Source: Anoplopoma fimbria
Taxonomy: Eukaryota; Chordata; Actinopteri; Perciformes; Anoplopomatidae
Assembly (NCBI RefSeq): GCF_027596085.1
Contig: NC_072464.1
Location: 15,017,624-15,081,623 of the forward strand
Direction of reading: 5' to 3'
DNA: 64,000 nt
Shown: positions 42,001-53,478 of the stretch, piece after piece
Position numbering within the stretch: position 1 is the stretch's first letter
How the letters are laid out: the number at the start of each line of letters is the position of its first letter
The notes under the pieces: generated by a model
Told to the model about the DNA's origin: nothing
Database searches by the model: none
The model's input: only the letters and a program-made list of their open reading frames with translations
Translations under genes and position numbers: made by a program

Positions 42001-45000
42001 TGACATCACAGAAGACTGCGGTGGACAGTGGTTTTAGGGTATGTTGATCACCCTCTATGAGGACTGGCACTGGGATGTCATCCTGAACTGTCTTCTTCTC
42101 TCTCCACAGCCAGTTAAGAATTTCTATCGACACTTTTACCTCAGAGGAATTTGCAAATGGCTGTTGCCTTTCTTCAATGGTTTGCTGGATGGAATTAAGA
42201 ATACCAATAATTTCTTCATCTGAAAGCAACATTCTCAGGCCAAACTCCCGGAACAAGTTCTTGTATGGCCGAAATTCATTTGGCACCTTCCCAATGTAAG
42301 AGCTCAGATCAAGGTTGGGTGGGTAGTCTAGAACCAGATCCTGAAGTGCTACAAACTGGTTGTGGCTCCACAGCCAGGGTGTGTCTTTGTTCATCATTGT
42401 TGAAAAGTCAGAGATGTGGTCTTGCATGTGTTTGTAAATGCTATGCAACTCCTTTATGAAATCCACATTTGTGTCAGGATCAGCCATTGATGTCAAGACT
42501 GACAAATTCTCAAACACTTTCTCAGGTGTGGGCAGGCGTTTCAGACCAAGTTTGGTGCTAACTCTGTCACTGAACTTTTCCACCAGAGGCATCACATGCC
42601 CAACAATGTCTTTGTACACAGAGTGTCTTATTTCATCCGGGCAGAAGAAACAACTTGTCTGATATGTGTCATTGTTGTGTTTTTTTTCATTACCAGGCTT
42701 AGGACATGGGATCCATTTTAGCATCTTGAGGCGATGAAGCTGGTCAGGAGAAAACTTTGAGAGTAGATCATTAGTATCCAACATCTTCAAGAGCACCTGA
42801 GCTCTATTGAGAGCTTCAGTTTGAGAATCAGCATGAAGCCTATCAATCAGTGTGGCGGCTTGAAGCAAGTGCTCAGGTGACACATCTGATTCTTTATATA
42901 GCAATCCGAGATCTGTTAGGCTTTTAAGCATCTGTGATGTTTCAGTGTATAAAGGTGGAGGGAAGAAATCTGACTCAAAAATGACTTTAAAGTTTTCAAT
43001 TCTTGGATCAAAAAAGCTTGAGGTCTTTCTCAGCTTTCCATTCACTTCCATGAAGCCCAAGTCCTTACATCTGCGTTTCAAGGTCTGATTTTGAGAGAAA
43101 AGGATATCACCATGTTGTAAAATCCAAGTCATGATTTTCTCAGTGTCTTCTTTTCTGCAAGCCTTCCTCTCGATACAATCAATGAGGAGATTGGTTGCTT
43201 CAGCGGTGTCCAAGAGATTAACTTTGAGCAGCTTTAACAGTCTGCGATCAGCCTCAGTTGCACACTGTACAACGGAATCAGGCATAGGGAAATCTGCTGG
43301 TACTGTTAGACCAGACATAAGAAGCACAGCCTGTTTTGATTGAGCCTCAACACAGGAACCACTCATGGTCTGAAACAGAGGCAACTTTGAGAGTAAATCT
43401 AACTCAGAGGTTGAGAGAGAATCCATACGTGAATCCAGATGAGAGAGATATTCTTTCAGTTCTTCTCGTGCTTTGTAAGAGGCTTTACTGAATTTTCTGA
43501 TGAGATCTTGGGAATCTAAATTTGCCAAGACTTTCATGACACTCCTTGGAGATGGGCCCAGCACATACGAGTCTAGGTCTTTGTGTGTGAGCCAATCGTT
43601 TCCTCTCACCACTGTGCCACCGACTTTGTTAACCAACTGAGCTATTTGTTCTGGCAAGTTCATCTGTTTGCTTTTCTGAAAAATGAGGGTTGTGTTTTGC
43701 TTTAGTCTTGCTAGTGATACAGGCTGACTGACAGACAGGGGACTGACTGGTATTAATGGCATTCCAGTGAAACTACTTAACTCTTTGAAGTGAGTGTTGA
43801 GAAATTTCCAGAACTCTTGGAGCCAGTCCAAAGGTGGATGTTGGCTGCTGCTGGTGTCCCAGGTAACAAGCCCCGTCATCATCTGCTTCCAGTCCTGTGG
43901 CAAATACCTCCTTGTAAACTCGGCCACATGGTCTGCTTTAATGTTGATGACCTTGAATAAATCTGAAAAATAGATTTTTTTATTATATGTGCAAACATGT
44001 TTGTGAAGTGCAAAACATGCAGCGACAGACGCAAATAACTTTAATAATCACTTTTATATAAAATGACATTCCTACTTTTTCTGGCCAGTTCTTCCAGGTG
44101 GGTACTGCAGGCTGGATTGAGATCATCTGGGATGAAGAGGTGTTTGCAGCATGGTAGCAAGACTCTGCACAGAGGATAGGTTTGTTTATTGTGTATGAAA
44201 CAAAAACGAGGACACTGGCATATAATCTTGGTGTACATTGAGTGACCAAAAAATATTAATTCTTTTACAATTTAACCAGATTTTTTTTTTATAATTGTCA
44301 AATAATATACCGAAGCAAGTGTGAGGCAATCAGTACTAATGATCCTAGGACTGGCTTTGGGGAACCGCGGTAAACATTTGGCAACTTAATGTGTAATAGC
44401 TTCAGTATTTTAGGATGAAATTGCTTTAAAATACAGTTAAATTATTATAAATTTATGTTAACTTATTTAATATATGACTGTAAAGAGAATAAAGCCAGAA
44501 AATAAAAAACCTACCTTGGAAATTCCTTGCTGTCAATTAAAGCAGTGTCCTCGTCTCTGTTTGAGAAAGATCTGAAAGAGCCATCGTTGAGTGGAAGTAG
44601 CTGAAGACCATTGAGTTCTCTGTATTTTCCATCACTTAAGACATATTCCAAAAGACAGAGTTTGTCGTCTTTAGAGATGATGTCCACACTAATCCTACGG
44701 AGAATGTCCCTAAGGAAAGTTGGAGTCACATGTTTAAGGGTGTTGAAGTGTGGATAGGCCTCCTTTATAGCTCTTGCAACACTACCTGGTAGAGTGACAA
44801 GATTTTCTCCACATGAAACCAGAGTTCTTTTAATGGCGGCCAATATGTCAGGGCTTGTTGGACCATTACAGGGGAACACGGCTTCTGATGGAGTGATGAA
44901 TTCTCTTTCATCTTTGGCAAGAGAGAGGACAGCCATGTTCTGTCTGAATAAGTGATCAAAAACAACCAGAGCAACGGCATACCATTTTTCTTTGTGCTTT

Positions 45001-48000
45001 ATCTGGGCGATATCTGGCCACAGATCGTACACTGAAGAGACGGGCAGAATAGATTCTTGGGCAAGTCTGATGGCATCTTGAATGATCATGAGGTATGCCT
45101 GTGGGAGCACCTCCTTCATCAGCAATTCATTCCACACAGCATGTTCGTCATGTTTCTGGTCCTCCTCTTGCCACTTGATGTGTCTTCTGTTGTCTGTGAG
45201 GCCAAAGCATGCGTTGATATATACTGGGAGTCCTGTCTTGTTGGATTCATTGTTTGGGAGAGGAAGAAAGCAGCTCAGTCTACTCTCACTGCAGTCTCTC
45301 TTCTCACCACAAGGGAATGCCAAGTCAACTTGAGGGAAAAAGCTCAACTTTTTTGCAAGTGAATCAAGATTTTCTACATTGCCTTCTTTCATGGTACATG
45401 TTGTCAAAAGCCACTTTGTTTCTTTTTGGTCCTCTGATTTGAGGGTTATCATTTTGAACCTTGTTGAACCCTCGGTGATTGAGTTGTCTCCTGACTCCAG
45501 AATGACATCTGTGGAAACTGAAGAGATCACTTCAAGTCTGGTGTTAACTTTGCCATGTACATTGATATGTATCAAGGACACAGATGTCACATTTTTCAGG
45601 AACAGAAGGCTCAAGTCTGCGTCCGCAATGAAGCTATCAAAAAGCTCAACCACCTTGTTAGAGTCATATAGATTATCTGAAATATCTGATGCCTTATTGC
45701 GCAAGGGGAACCTGAAAATTGTCCCGTCAAAGTGCTGATCCTCCATGATGACTTTTGACCATTCTTGTTGCTTGCTTACGAGTGAAACTATATCTCGAAA
45801 GGGTTGGAACTGATCGTGCATAGTAGTTAGAGCTTCCTGGTGTTCTGTATCATACAAAGACCACAGAAAACCCCCGTTCCTTTGTCCAAATATTTTTTCT
45901 TGGGGGTCCATCATGCCAAGGTGCTCTGAACTGAATATACTTGGCACATCTGTGAAAGAAGTAAAACAAATATTGCCCCATTAATTTACTATGCATCTTT
46001 TCTAAAGACAAAAACAAAGACCATTTGGTTTACGAGTATATTTGTCTATAGTTTTACCTGTGATGTGGTAGATAGAGTTGAAGCCGATTCCAAACCTCCC
46101 CACTTTGTTTGGGTCATTGCGCTTGACACTCCGCCCTGCCATCTGAATTCCTTTCCAGTCATCCTCAGTGAACGCTGCATTGTTGTAGGCGTAGAGAGCA
46201 GGACCTTTGCAGATAAAAAAATGTGCTTATGACATGATTTAATTCCTTTGTGTCTTCATTAATTCTCTCCACTTTCCCTACAGACTGTTTCAACGGAAAT
46301 TCAGCTCAATAACATGTTTACGTCTTGACAACTGATGTCATTCACATACACAGCAATGAATTAATAAACTAATGAAGGGTCAGTACATCATCCTTACACC
46401 ATTTTCACTTAGCAATTACAATTACAAGGATCTAGATGTTTGCAGGCATTTAAAATTGGGTGATTCCTGACAATAATAGGACAGACATTATCCAAAATGT
46501 ATTGTTTTTAAGTTAATGATAACAAAAAGACTTTAATACAATCAAATACATGTAGAATTCTACCAGACTGGCACCAATGTGAGTTCAGTGACATAATGAC
46601 CCTTCCTCCTTCTATAGCTGCCTTGCACTGAAGCAGGAAGTAAACTGGGACACATTAAGAATGTTTACATTAACAAGTGTTAAATGTTCAATAACTGCTT
46701 ATTTTGAAGTCCATCCCAGCATGCATTAAGTAACATATAAACAGTAAACATTAGGCAATTTCCCACCAGAAGGTCTCAATATTGTAAAGTGTTGATTAAA
46801 ACAGGAACACTTTAAGTTATTTTAATATCATTATATAGAGACCACAGCCTACTGTAAATGTAGAGAAATGTAGAAAACACATGTAAATGTTTTAGCATAT
46901 CAGACCCTAATGCTAACTTATCAAGTGATCATGACAACCAACTTTATGTTAGGTCGCCAGAAACTAGCCTGTTATTGTCAAGATGAAGAAGAATTTTGTG
47001 ATAAGTAATAAAACATTACACTTTTCCTCTTTGACAAAACAACCTGGACTACGGGAGAAAACCCACATGAAAACAACAATCGCATACAAACTCCAAAGCT
47101 GACATGTTATTACTAGCTAACATCATTTGCTTCTATATGCTCTTTTATCAATTTTATCATATTCATTTTGGGTGAAAAATACATCACGACTGTAGTTGAT
47201 AAGAGCTTGGCTTTTCTCTGAAGATGCTGCATACCTTGGTATTCTCCCAATTCATTGGTCCAAAGGCTCTCAGTTCCATAGCTTCTCTCATCATGGATGA
47301 AAACCACTTCTGTGGCTTTAGCATCATCTGCATTTTGGATCAGCTCCTGTTGACAGATAAAAACAATAACCATTAGAGCAGACCAAATCTAACACTCAAG
47401 GATTGCCACGTTCCTCTGCACCACTCCCACTGTGCCAAGCTCCAAAATCAGGCAAACACAAGAGAAGATAGTTAAGGCCCAAGCTAACTCTTAATACAAC
47501 TACACAAATATTTTCATTGAAAGTATGTTGCCTAATAAGACCTCGTCTCAGGGCTGTGTAGGCGTGTACAAACTGCGCTTGATTGAAATCTCCCTCACCT
47601 ATCTGGTGTTAATAAACCTGTTTGGGTGGGAAACCAATAGCGCTTTATCGTTCTCATGAGTACATAGTGCTTGGTGAAATGTAATCCCAGCACGTCTCCA
47701 ACCAGCGTAAACAAGACTAAGAGTCTAATCAGCCGGATTAATTCAAAACACCTTCATGGGTGAGCCGAGTGCAACTTTATTAAAAGTGAGAAATTGATAA
47801 GACTATCAATATGACATGGAGTTACAAGTTTATTTATTACACCCACCGAGGCTAAATCTATTAAAACTAAATTCAGTGGCTCTGGGATAAATATGGTTTA
47901 TCATGTTCAGTATTGTTGACATTGCCTCAGAAAGGTATTGCTACAACTGGTAATTTTTGAAGGTGTAGATTATATTTATATATCATTTTATAATTTTTAC

Positions 48001-50312
48001 CTCCACTGATGAATGGAACTGGTATCTCAGTGTATAGTCAGATGGAAAAGAACTCCAATGTTTGAGTCTATTAACAAGAAGCAGCTTTTGCATATCAATT
48101 TGAAGTTTGTTTTACAAAAAAAAGGCTTTTGGACAGGGGCCACAAACTAAGTACTCTCACACAAACAGCAATTAAAGCAAAACGAACAGATCTAACGTAA
48201 CGCAAAAGAAAACCTAAATAGTTGGGAGATTGAGGGCAGGGAAACACGTTTGCCAACTTGTTGCAATTTTTTTATTGAAACCACGCAAATCAAATCAAGT
48301 TTAGAAAATTGGCAGATTACTCAGTGTGACACTAATATTAGATATATTTTTGTCGAGCAAGCAGAGTCTTTAACAGGCTCCCACAGTCGGTGACATTACA
48401 TGTGGTTATTTACCTCCGACACGAAGGACTGCTTCGCTGACCAGTTAACCCAAATTATATTTATATTGTGGGGAATACAGCCCTTATGTCAACATTAAAC
48501 AGAAACCGTCTTCATTTAATTGCTATTATTGTTTAACAAGGACAAAGCACAATACATTCAATGCAAAAAGATGTCGCGTCCCTGTGTGGTCCCTGGGTGG
48601 GGGCCCCTCTGGTTGAATACAATTTAAAAACTAATGTCATACATGGGTTCATTGAGTGTGACTCATCCTTTGGGTTTCATTTGCAGGACAAAAAGTGCAA
48701 TTTGAATATTTTGTTCATATTTCATATCCTTAAAGTCTGTGAATCAAATAAAATCACCTGTTTTCAGGGTTCCAAATAAATTCATACAGGATCAACATGT
48801 TCAGCAACCACGCTAGTTATACCAAAATAATTAGACTTCCAAAATCTGAATGTTTATAAGCTACCCCTAAAAAAGAATGCTATCTTTGTTATACAACATT
48901 TTTATTATATTCAACTTTTATTTCAGACACATGGGTCCATACAAAACAGATAAAACAACAACAAATAAATACAATACGATATGAGAAAACACAGACAGCT
49001 ATAGTCTTTGCAGTACAAAAGTCACCAATGATTAAAAGACATAGAGACATTTGTTCTAATGTTTCCACAACAAGAGGAATACCTTGTGTCACTTTGTGTT
49101 GGCTCAGTTAATACATTTATGATTGAGTTTTTTGAGTCAATCAGTCGACATATAAATTTGTAACTCAAATTCCTCAAAACAGCATAATAAGAAGTTACCT
49201 TTCTAGTCACAAACATTTGACTAGCTCTTGTCCATCTATGGAGCTTGAGCAAGATTCTAAAAGCATCATTAAAAGCCAACTGAAGCGTTTTCATTTTTGC
49301 CTTACTGTAACTGCACCACAAGTGGGCTGTATAAAGTGGAGTACAGTGGGCTTTAAAGAGAGCTATTTTAACATTATCAGTGCACATGTGAAATTTACGT
49401 GCCAGCATACTGACCTGTGCATACAATTTGCAACACTGGTGCTGCACATCATCATTATCACTTATGTCATCCCTGACGAGGTGACCCAAATATCTTACTT
49501 TATGTACCACATTTAGCTCTTATAAATATACTTATAAGTACTTGACAGAATATGGTACCCACCTTCAAAATTTGTCCACCGTCTGGATATCGACGGAGAA
49601 TATCTTGCAGGTAGTCAATGAAGGGCGGGGCTGTGGCCCCAAAGGACGTTCTAAACAAAGATGGAGAATTAAAGAGTAAAAAACTAGAGTTAAAATAAAT
49701 CAACCAGCATGTATAATGGACTTGTATGTTTAGCCATTAAGTGCTTTATTTACTTCCTTGTTGGTCAATAAAATTGATTCAGAGACATAATGTTAAGTAT
49801 ATCGTAGAATTTAAAACAAGACTCTTGCTCTACCTAATGTTCACTTATAACACCACTCATTATGGATATGGATTTTGAATCTTACAGCAGTTTAAAAGTT
49901 TAATTGATTAATACAAAAATCTCCTGTAAATGGGATTCTTAGTGGTTAAGACATTGTCATGTGCTGTTATTGTGAATAATCAGTCATGCAAATAAGCTCT
50001 CATTTCTACACCAACACACTAGGTCCACTGTTTAATTTGACATTTATACATCCGTCTGATGCAACAATATTGTTCTGTACAAAACAACAGGGCGTAGGAA
50101 TCAGCCAACTTCCGTATGAAGGCAATATGCAGTCACCTTCCTAAAAAAAGCAATCTTACGTTTCACAACAAAATCAATTTCAAATCAGATGTTGCTTCAC
50201 TGCACTTTGGTCAAAATAGCATGTTATTCCATTTGCTGGTTAAGTTGGCACATAAAACAACATAAAAACAGAAGTGCACTTACCCAGTTCTTTTCTTGGT
50301 CTTAGAACTCAT
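33069..50312 (-). CDS. sacsin-like giant protein: three HSP90-like modules, J domain, HEPN (one frame break)
   Basis: Coding exons in transcription order: 50312-50284, 49650-49563, 47346-47235, 46204-46058, 45949-44515, 44164-44076, 43962-33069. Phases agree at every junction. The sum is 12,794 nt, one short of a multiple of three, matching a single-base break near 39.7 kb; repaired length is about 4,264 residues, against roughly 4,580 for human sacsin. The N-terminus goes directly into module 1 (ELIQNADDA at residues 40-48, [15 protein letters not shown] near residue 112). Module 2 has ELIQNAEDA (about 41750-41780) and [17 protein letters not shown]. Module 3 has ELIQNADDA (about 38760-38803) and [19 protein letters not shown] domain with WHPDKN and a C-terminal HEPN-type helical region follow. 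Human sacsin starts with a ubiquitin-like domain, which is absent here. Sacsin acts as a co-chaperone of intermediate filaments and mitochondria; the function of this paralogue is unknown. Confidence 0.92.
33681..33689 (-). other. HPD motif of the sacsin-like J domain
   Basis: Codons for His-Pro-Asp within [12 protein letters not shown]. The HPD tripeptide of J domains stimulates HSP70 ATPase, so this J domain looks intact. It sits about 200 residues before the protein end, ahead of the HEPN region (about 33100-33470), the same order as in human sacsin. Confidence 0.9.
39629..39725 (-). other. frame break within the sacsin-like giant exon
   Basis: Upstream frame: sensible protein through FLPAFSP, then unrelated residues to a stop at 39626. 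Downstream frame: a stop at 39726-39728, then open, with sensible protein from about GDTKMEGNV on ([15 protein letters not shown] follows). The switch therefore falls around the TTTTCCCC run at 39705-39712. One extra C there would restore a continuous frame. It could be an assembly error in a homopolymer or a true inactivating indel. Confidence 0.85.
46205..47234. other. sacsin-like intron, 1.0 kb
   Basis: AT-rich intron between exons that meet mid-codon at Gly (…EYQ|G PALY…). Nothing else recognised. Confidence 0.7.
47347..49562. other. sacsin-like intron, 2.2 kb, containing a LINE fragment
   Basis: Intron between the exon ending GGQILK and the exon starting ELIQNADD. Apart from the retrotransposon piece at about 48890-49510, I see no exon, RNA gene or repeat structure in it. 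Confidence 0.7.
48890..49510 (-). mobile_element. 5'-truncated non-LTR retrotransposon (LINE), C-terminal end of the reverse transcriptase ORF
   Basis: A 162-codon minus-strand frame (49510-49022) reads [37 protein letters not shown] and [16 protein letters not shown], then [20 protein letters not shown]. This is the thumb/C-terminal part found in many fish LINE ORF2 proteins. It is followed by a short 3' tail ending near an AATAAA (about 48890-48930). The 5' part, including the catalytic palm, is missing, as in typical dead-on-arrival copies. The exact clade is not assigned. It lies in the same orientation as the host gene, about 50 bp from the exon 49563-49650. Confidence 0.8.
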
Positions 50313-50329
50313 CCTGTCAGGCTTGGATG
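50284..50329 (-). other. sacsin-like exon 2 with the start codon
   Basis: The acceptor CTTACAG precedes 17 nt of leader, then ATG at 50312-50310 in the context ACAGGATGA (A at -3). The peptide [10 protein letters not shown] ends at donor GG|GTAAGT. The next exon completes the Gly codon and reads [20 protein letters not shown]. This is the usual sacsin-repeat lead-in, which supports this start. Confidence 0.85.
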
Positions 50330-51039
50330 CTGTAAGAGAGTCAGAGTACAGTTCATTACATTGCAGAACAATTTCATCTCACGGCTGCACCTGCTGCCAC
50401 ACAGTTGATTTACATGTCAGTAACATTCCTGCACACTATTTATTTTTCAATAGTTTACGCGTAGCCTAATAAATAATTTATCCCTCATTGAGTTTTGTTT
50501 GCCTGTTGACCTCATACATATTGCACCCAAATCAGCAAACAGATGATACATAGCTTTTGTTCGATACACAATGACTCTATACATACATAATACTCATTTA
50601 GTACTGTAGTGCACATGTGAACTTCTTAACAGCAACACTTAAGTTTGTTTTTAGATAACTTTGGTGACTTAGGTCGTTCTAAATTTCTTTGAGTTACCAG
50701 TGCTGAGGGTGCTGTTGCTGGAAACATTGGCAGACTGGAGCAAAATATGCGCCCCCTACAGGGGAGCCTTTAAATACAGGAAGTGGCCAATTGAAGTGTA
50801 TCAAGTGTACGCCATGTCATGGGGGGATTGGGATTAATGGCTTAGCGATTTTGTTTATATATTTAAAGTACATTAGTTTTGTTGGTGATTTATGTTTTGG
50901 TTAATTGTTAAAATATTTACAGTATATTAATAGACATATTCTCCTGTTTTATTGAGTTGATTGTCTTTGTTACATCTGTGTTGTGGTCTGAACACCCGTC
51001 ATATATGTTCTCCCCTTCTGACCTCAGCTCATTGGGTCA

Positions 51040-51134
51040 GATCTGTAAATGCACATGCATTTATACAACTCCTTTCTAGTCTTCTGACCACTCAAAGTGC
51101 TTTACACTACATACCAACGTTCACCCCTTTCTCA

Positions 51135-51199
<65 letters not shown>

Positions 51200-51355
51200 T
51201 CAAACTGGAGGCAGAGGCTGCCATGAAAGGAGCCAACTGACCAACAGAATCTTAACTGATCATTTACACACACTCACACACACCGATGGACCACAATCTT
51301 CTTCTGATTAGAGGACGACCCGCTCTACCACCTGAGCCACAGCCGCCCTTTGTTA
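51040..51355 (-). repeat. teleost interspersed repeat with tRNA-like head and internal (CA)n
   Basis: The right end, read on the minus strand, is GCGGCTGTGGCTCAGGTGGT followed by AGAGCGGGTCGTCC, which resembles a tRNA-type box A region. The left part contains CTTCTGACCACTCAAAGTGC and TTTACACTAC, a pattern common in high-copy fish repeats. Both parts flank the CA tract. The SINE assignment is from pattern memory; the family name is not known to me. Confidence 0.5.
51135..51198. repeat. (CA)n microsatellite, about 31 copies
   Basis: CA dinucleotide run inside the interspersed repeat. Confidence 0.95.
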
Positions 51356-52376
51356 GGTCAGTTAAGTCGGTTTAGTTTGTTAATTTCTGCATTTGTAGTT
51401 TACTCATGTGTATTTACTTCTCTGTTTGTTTGACCGTATGAAAACCAGGGGCGTGGCTCAGACATTTATAGTCAGGACACAGATTACAGATGCAAAGGTG
51501 TTAACTGATTTATAGTATTTTATTACACAGACTGACAACATTAGAACAAGAAGTTAATGTTTCCTGATCATAAGTTTGTTCATATGAGTAAGATATGTAA
51601 ACATCTATTCACAAAACAGGTTTATGGAGCTTCGGGAAAATAAAACTGATGATCTTTGCTTCACTGCAGCTCCAACTAACTCGAGCACTAGTGACCCACA
51701 AGGAAAACTAAAGCGACCTAAATTTGACCTGTGATCCGTCTGCGACCCAGTTTACTCCCAGTTGGAGGACTGGGAGCCTATCAGCGGCTGTCTATGCTCA
51801 CTCTGAACTGGAAATACCAGTATAATGATTTGATGATACTGGAAAAGTTCCTATCCCTTTCTGGTGGCTATTGAAGCTTATCAATCTGCTAACACTAAAC
51901 CAGGAAATGGATCCAGACTGGCTAAAAATATATATGTATAAATAGACTTTATACAAAATAACTACATCAATTAGCCTTCGATGGAGTAAGTAAACATAAT
52001 AATAAATACGGATCTGGTAGGGGGGTGATATTCCTAGAAAATAAAATAGAGAAGAAAGTAAAAGTTAAAATTTAAAGTAAAATCTACAAGAAAAAAGCTC
52101 AAGAATTTGAACGAAAAGTACAGAAAAAACTGAAATTATGAATTCTAATCTATTAAAAAATACAATTCCAGTATTTTTTGTTTGTTTGTTGAGGAATTAA
52201 AATATTCTTCATAATTTATCTTGCGTTGAATAGTTTCCTCTTGATGTTGTCTATTGTGGAATGCATTTTCCTCCAATAATGACCCTGTATGTGGGTTATG
52301 TTTCACTCTGATGCGGAATAAAATGCTAATAACTATAATTACACATTGGTTGAAGAAAAGGAAAAGGTAAAGTTAC

Positions 52377-52440
52377 CTCAGGCATATCTGTGAAGAGTCG
52401 CATCAGTTCTGCTGTCGTCAAGTTCGCCAAAGAAATGAAT
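52377..52440 (-). other. predicted non-coding first exon of the sacsin-like gene
   Basis: About 25-30 bp downstream of a TATA box on the minus strand, the sequence runs to a donor CCTGAG|GTAACT at 52377/52376. Splicing to 50329 gives a leader of about 80 nt. The 5' end is estimated from the TATA position only. Confidence 0.55.
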
Positions 52441-52460
52441 GATGGTGAATTATTTCTGCT

Positions 52461-52470
52461 GTTTATAAAG
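52461..52470 (-). promoter_or_regulatory. TATA box of the sacsin-like gene
   Basis: Minus strand CTTTATAAAC, with a usable donor about 90 bp downstream and IRF-type motifs 40-140 bp upstream. Confidence 0.55.
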
Positions 52471-52507
52471 GCTGCTGGTGTCCAACCCCAACAACACACC
52501 TCTTATT

Positions 52508-52604
52508 GTTTCTCTCGTTTTCTGGCAAAACGAAACTTAAAAAGAATTACACTTCAAAGCAAACGACAGACCGTTTCTACTAACATCCAAAAGGAAACGA
52601 AACT
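52508..52604. promoter_or_regulatory. cluster of IRF/ISRE-like elements upstream of the sacsin-like TATA box
   Basis: AAAACGAAACTT at 52527-52538 and GGAAACGAAACT at 52593-52604 both contain the IRF core AANNGAAA followed by CT. A GAAA-rich stretch on the other strand (52508-52522, GAAAACGAGAGAAAC) is a looser match. Spacing to the TATA box is typical for interferon-stimulated promoters. Functional status is inferred. Confidence 0.55.
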
Positions 52605-52889
52605 AATAAATGTGAGTTAAGAGGACGTCATCATGTCCATCGAAAAGTATCTGATTACAGCCCATTCCCAAAGACAATACATCATAAGAGAATAAACAAT
52701 AGCCAATATTATTCCTATGTGTTGGATCTGTACACAACGGGTTATGTTGGATTACTAAAGCAAACCTTTTGTCAGTGAAAATTCATTTTTCAATGAAGTT
52801 CGTATTTAGTGTTTTCTGCCTGTACTGACTTCTTCCACATCATCACCACCACACATAAGCAGACAGTTGTTCCTCCTCTCGCTAGATGC

Positions 52890-53477
52890 TGCTGCAGGCT
52901 GCGGCCGCTCGTCGCTGAACCCCGGGCAGCTTCTTGCAGGAAAACGCAGAGAGCATGAACAGCTACACCCCTCCGTTACAATCTGCCTGTGCTTTTCTGT
53001 AATATACGAATTGAACTGCGGTTACTAGACGATCACTTTCAACACATTGACATTCTCTTTAGGACAGCATGAGCACGGTATGTACAAGCTTTCATGTAGG
53101 TGCGTATTGCTCGTATCGAAGATCCCCCCATTGTTCAGGGCGACGCCGGGCCTGCAGCTGATCTGTGGTTTTCTGGGTTGTTTTTTTTTAATTGCATGTC
53201 TCACGTTATGTTCTGCCTGTTAGACCAGTTCACCAAGCCTAGTAATCAGGTCATGTTTGGTACAATCGTGTCCATGGCGTCAGTACCGCGTAACTAATGA
53301 GAAAAGAGAATGTGGTTCAGCCTCGATCTGTTTTAATACATCTGATGTGCCATAGGTGTGCCTCGTACAGTGGTGCACAAGCAGCTGCACCACTATACGA
53401 GCATAACAAACATGATGTGTTCATCTCTTTCAGATGTCCCTGTGATGTTTCGGTGACACTGTAAATGTAGATTGCAC
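52890..53477 (+). other. predicted promoter and 5' leader of the zinc-finger gene
   Basis: A short GC-rich patch with a GCGGCCGC box (about 52895-52935) is a plausible start region. A first exon ends at donor GCACG|GTATGT (53077/53078). The second exon begins after TCTTTCAG at 53434, 45 nt before the main ATG. The leader contains short upstream ORFs. The start lies about 0.45 kb from the oppositely directed sacsin-like promoter. Confidence 0.5.
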
Positions 53478-53478
53478 C

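Larger units (their letters stand above)
33069..43962 (-). other. giant 10.9-kb terminal coding exon of the sacsin-like gene
   Basis: The exon opens after the acceptor TTTTTCAG at 43963 with [20 protein letters not shown] and runs to a TAA at 33069-33071. It is two long open frames: 43962 down to a stop at 39626-39628, and 39725 down to 33069, offset by one base and overlapping by about 100 bp. It holds HSP90-like modules 2 and 3, the J domain and the HEPN region. A huge last exon is typical of the SACS gene family. Confidence 0.93.
50330..52376. other. first intron of the sacsin-like gene, 2.0 kb
   Basis: Holds a fish interspersed repeat with a CA microsatellite at about 51040-51355. Otherwise AT-rich and without a recognisable gene. 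Confidence 0.6.

Noticed and set aside
44041..44249. Small separate gene suggested by two minus-strand frames
   Set aside because: The segment is the 89-nt sacsin-like exon 44164-44076 ([17 protein letters not shown]…); phases to both neighbours fit.
51300..51350. tRNA gene on the minus strand
   Set aside because: Only a box-A-like head is present with no cloverleaf or box B seen; it fits a SINE-type repeat better.
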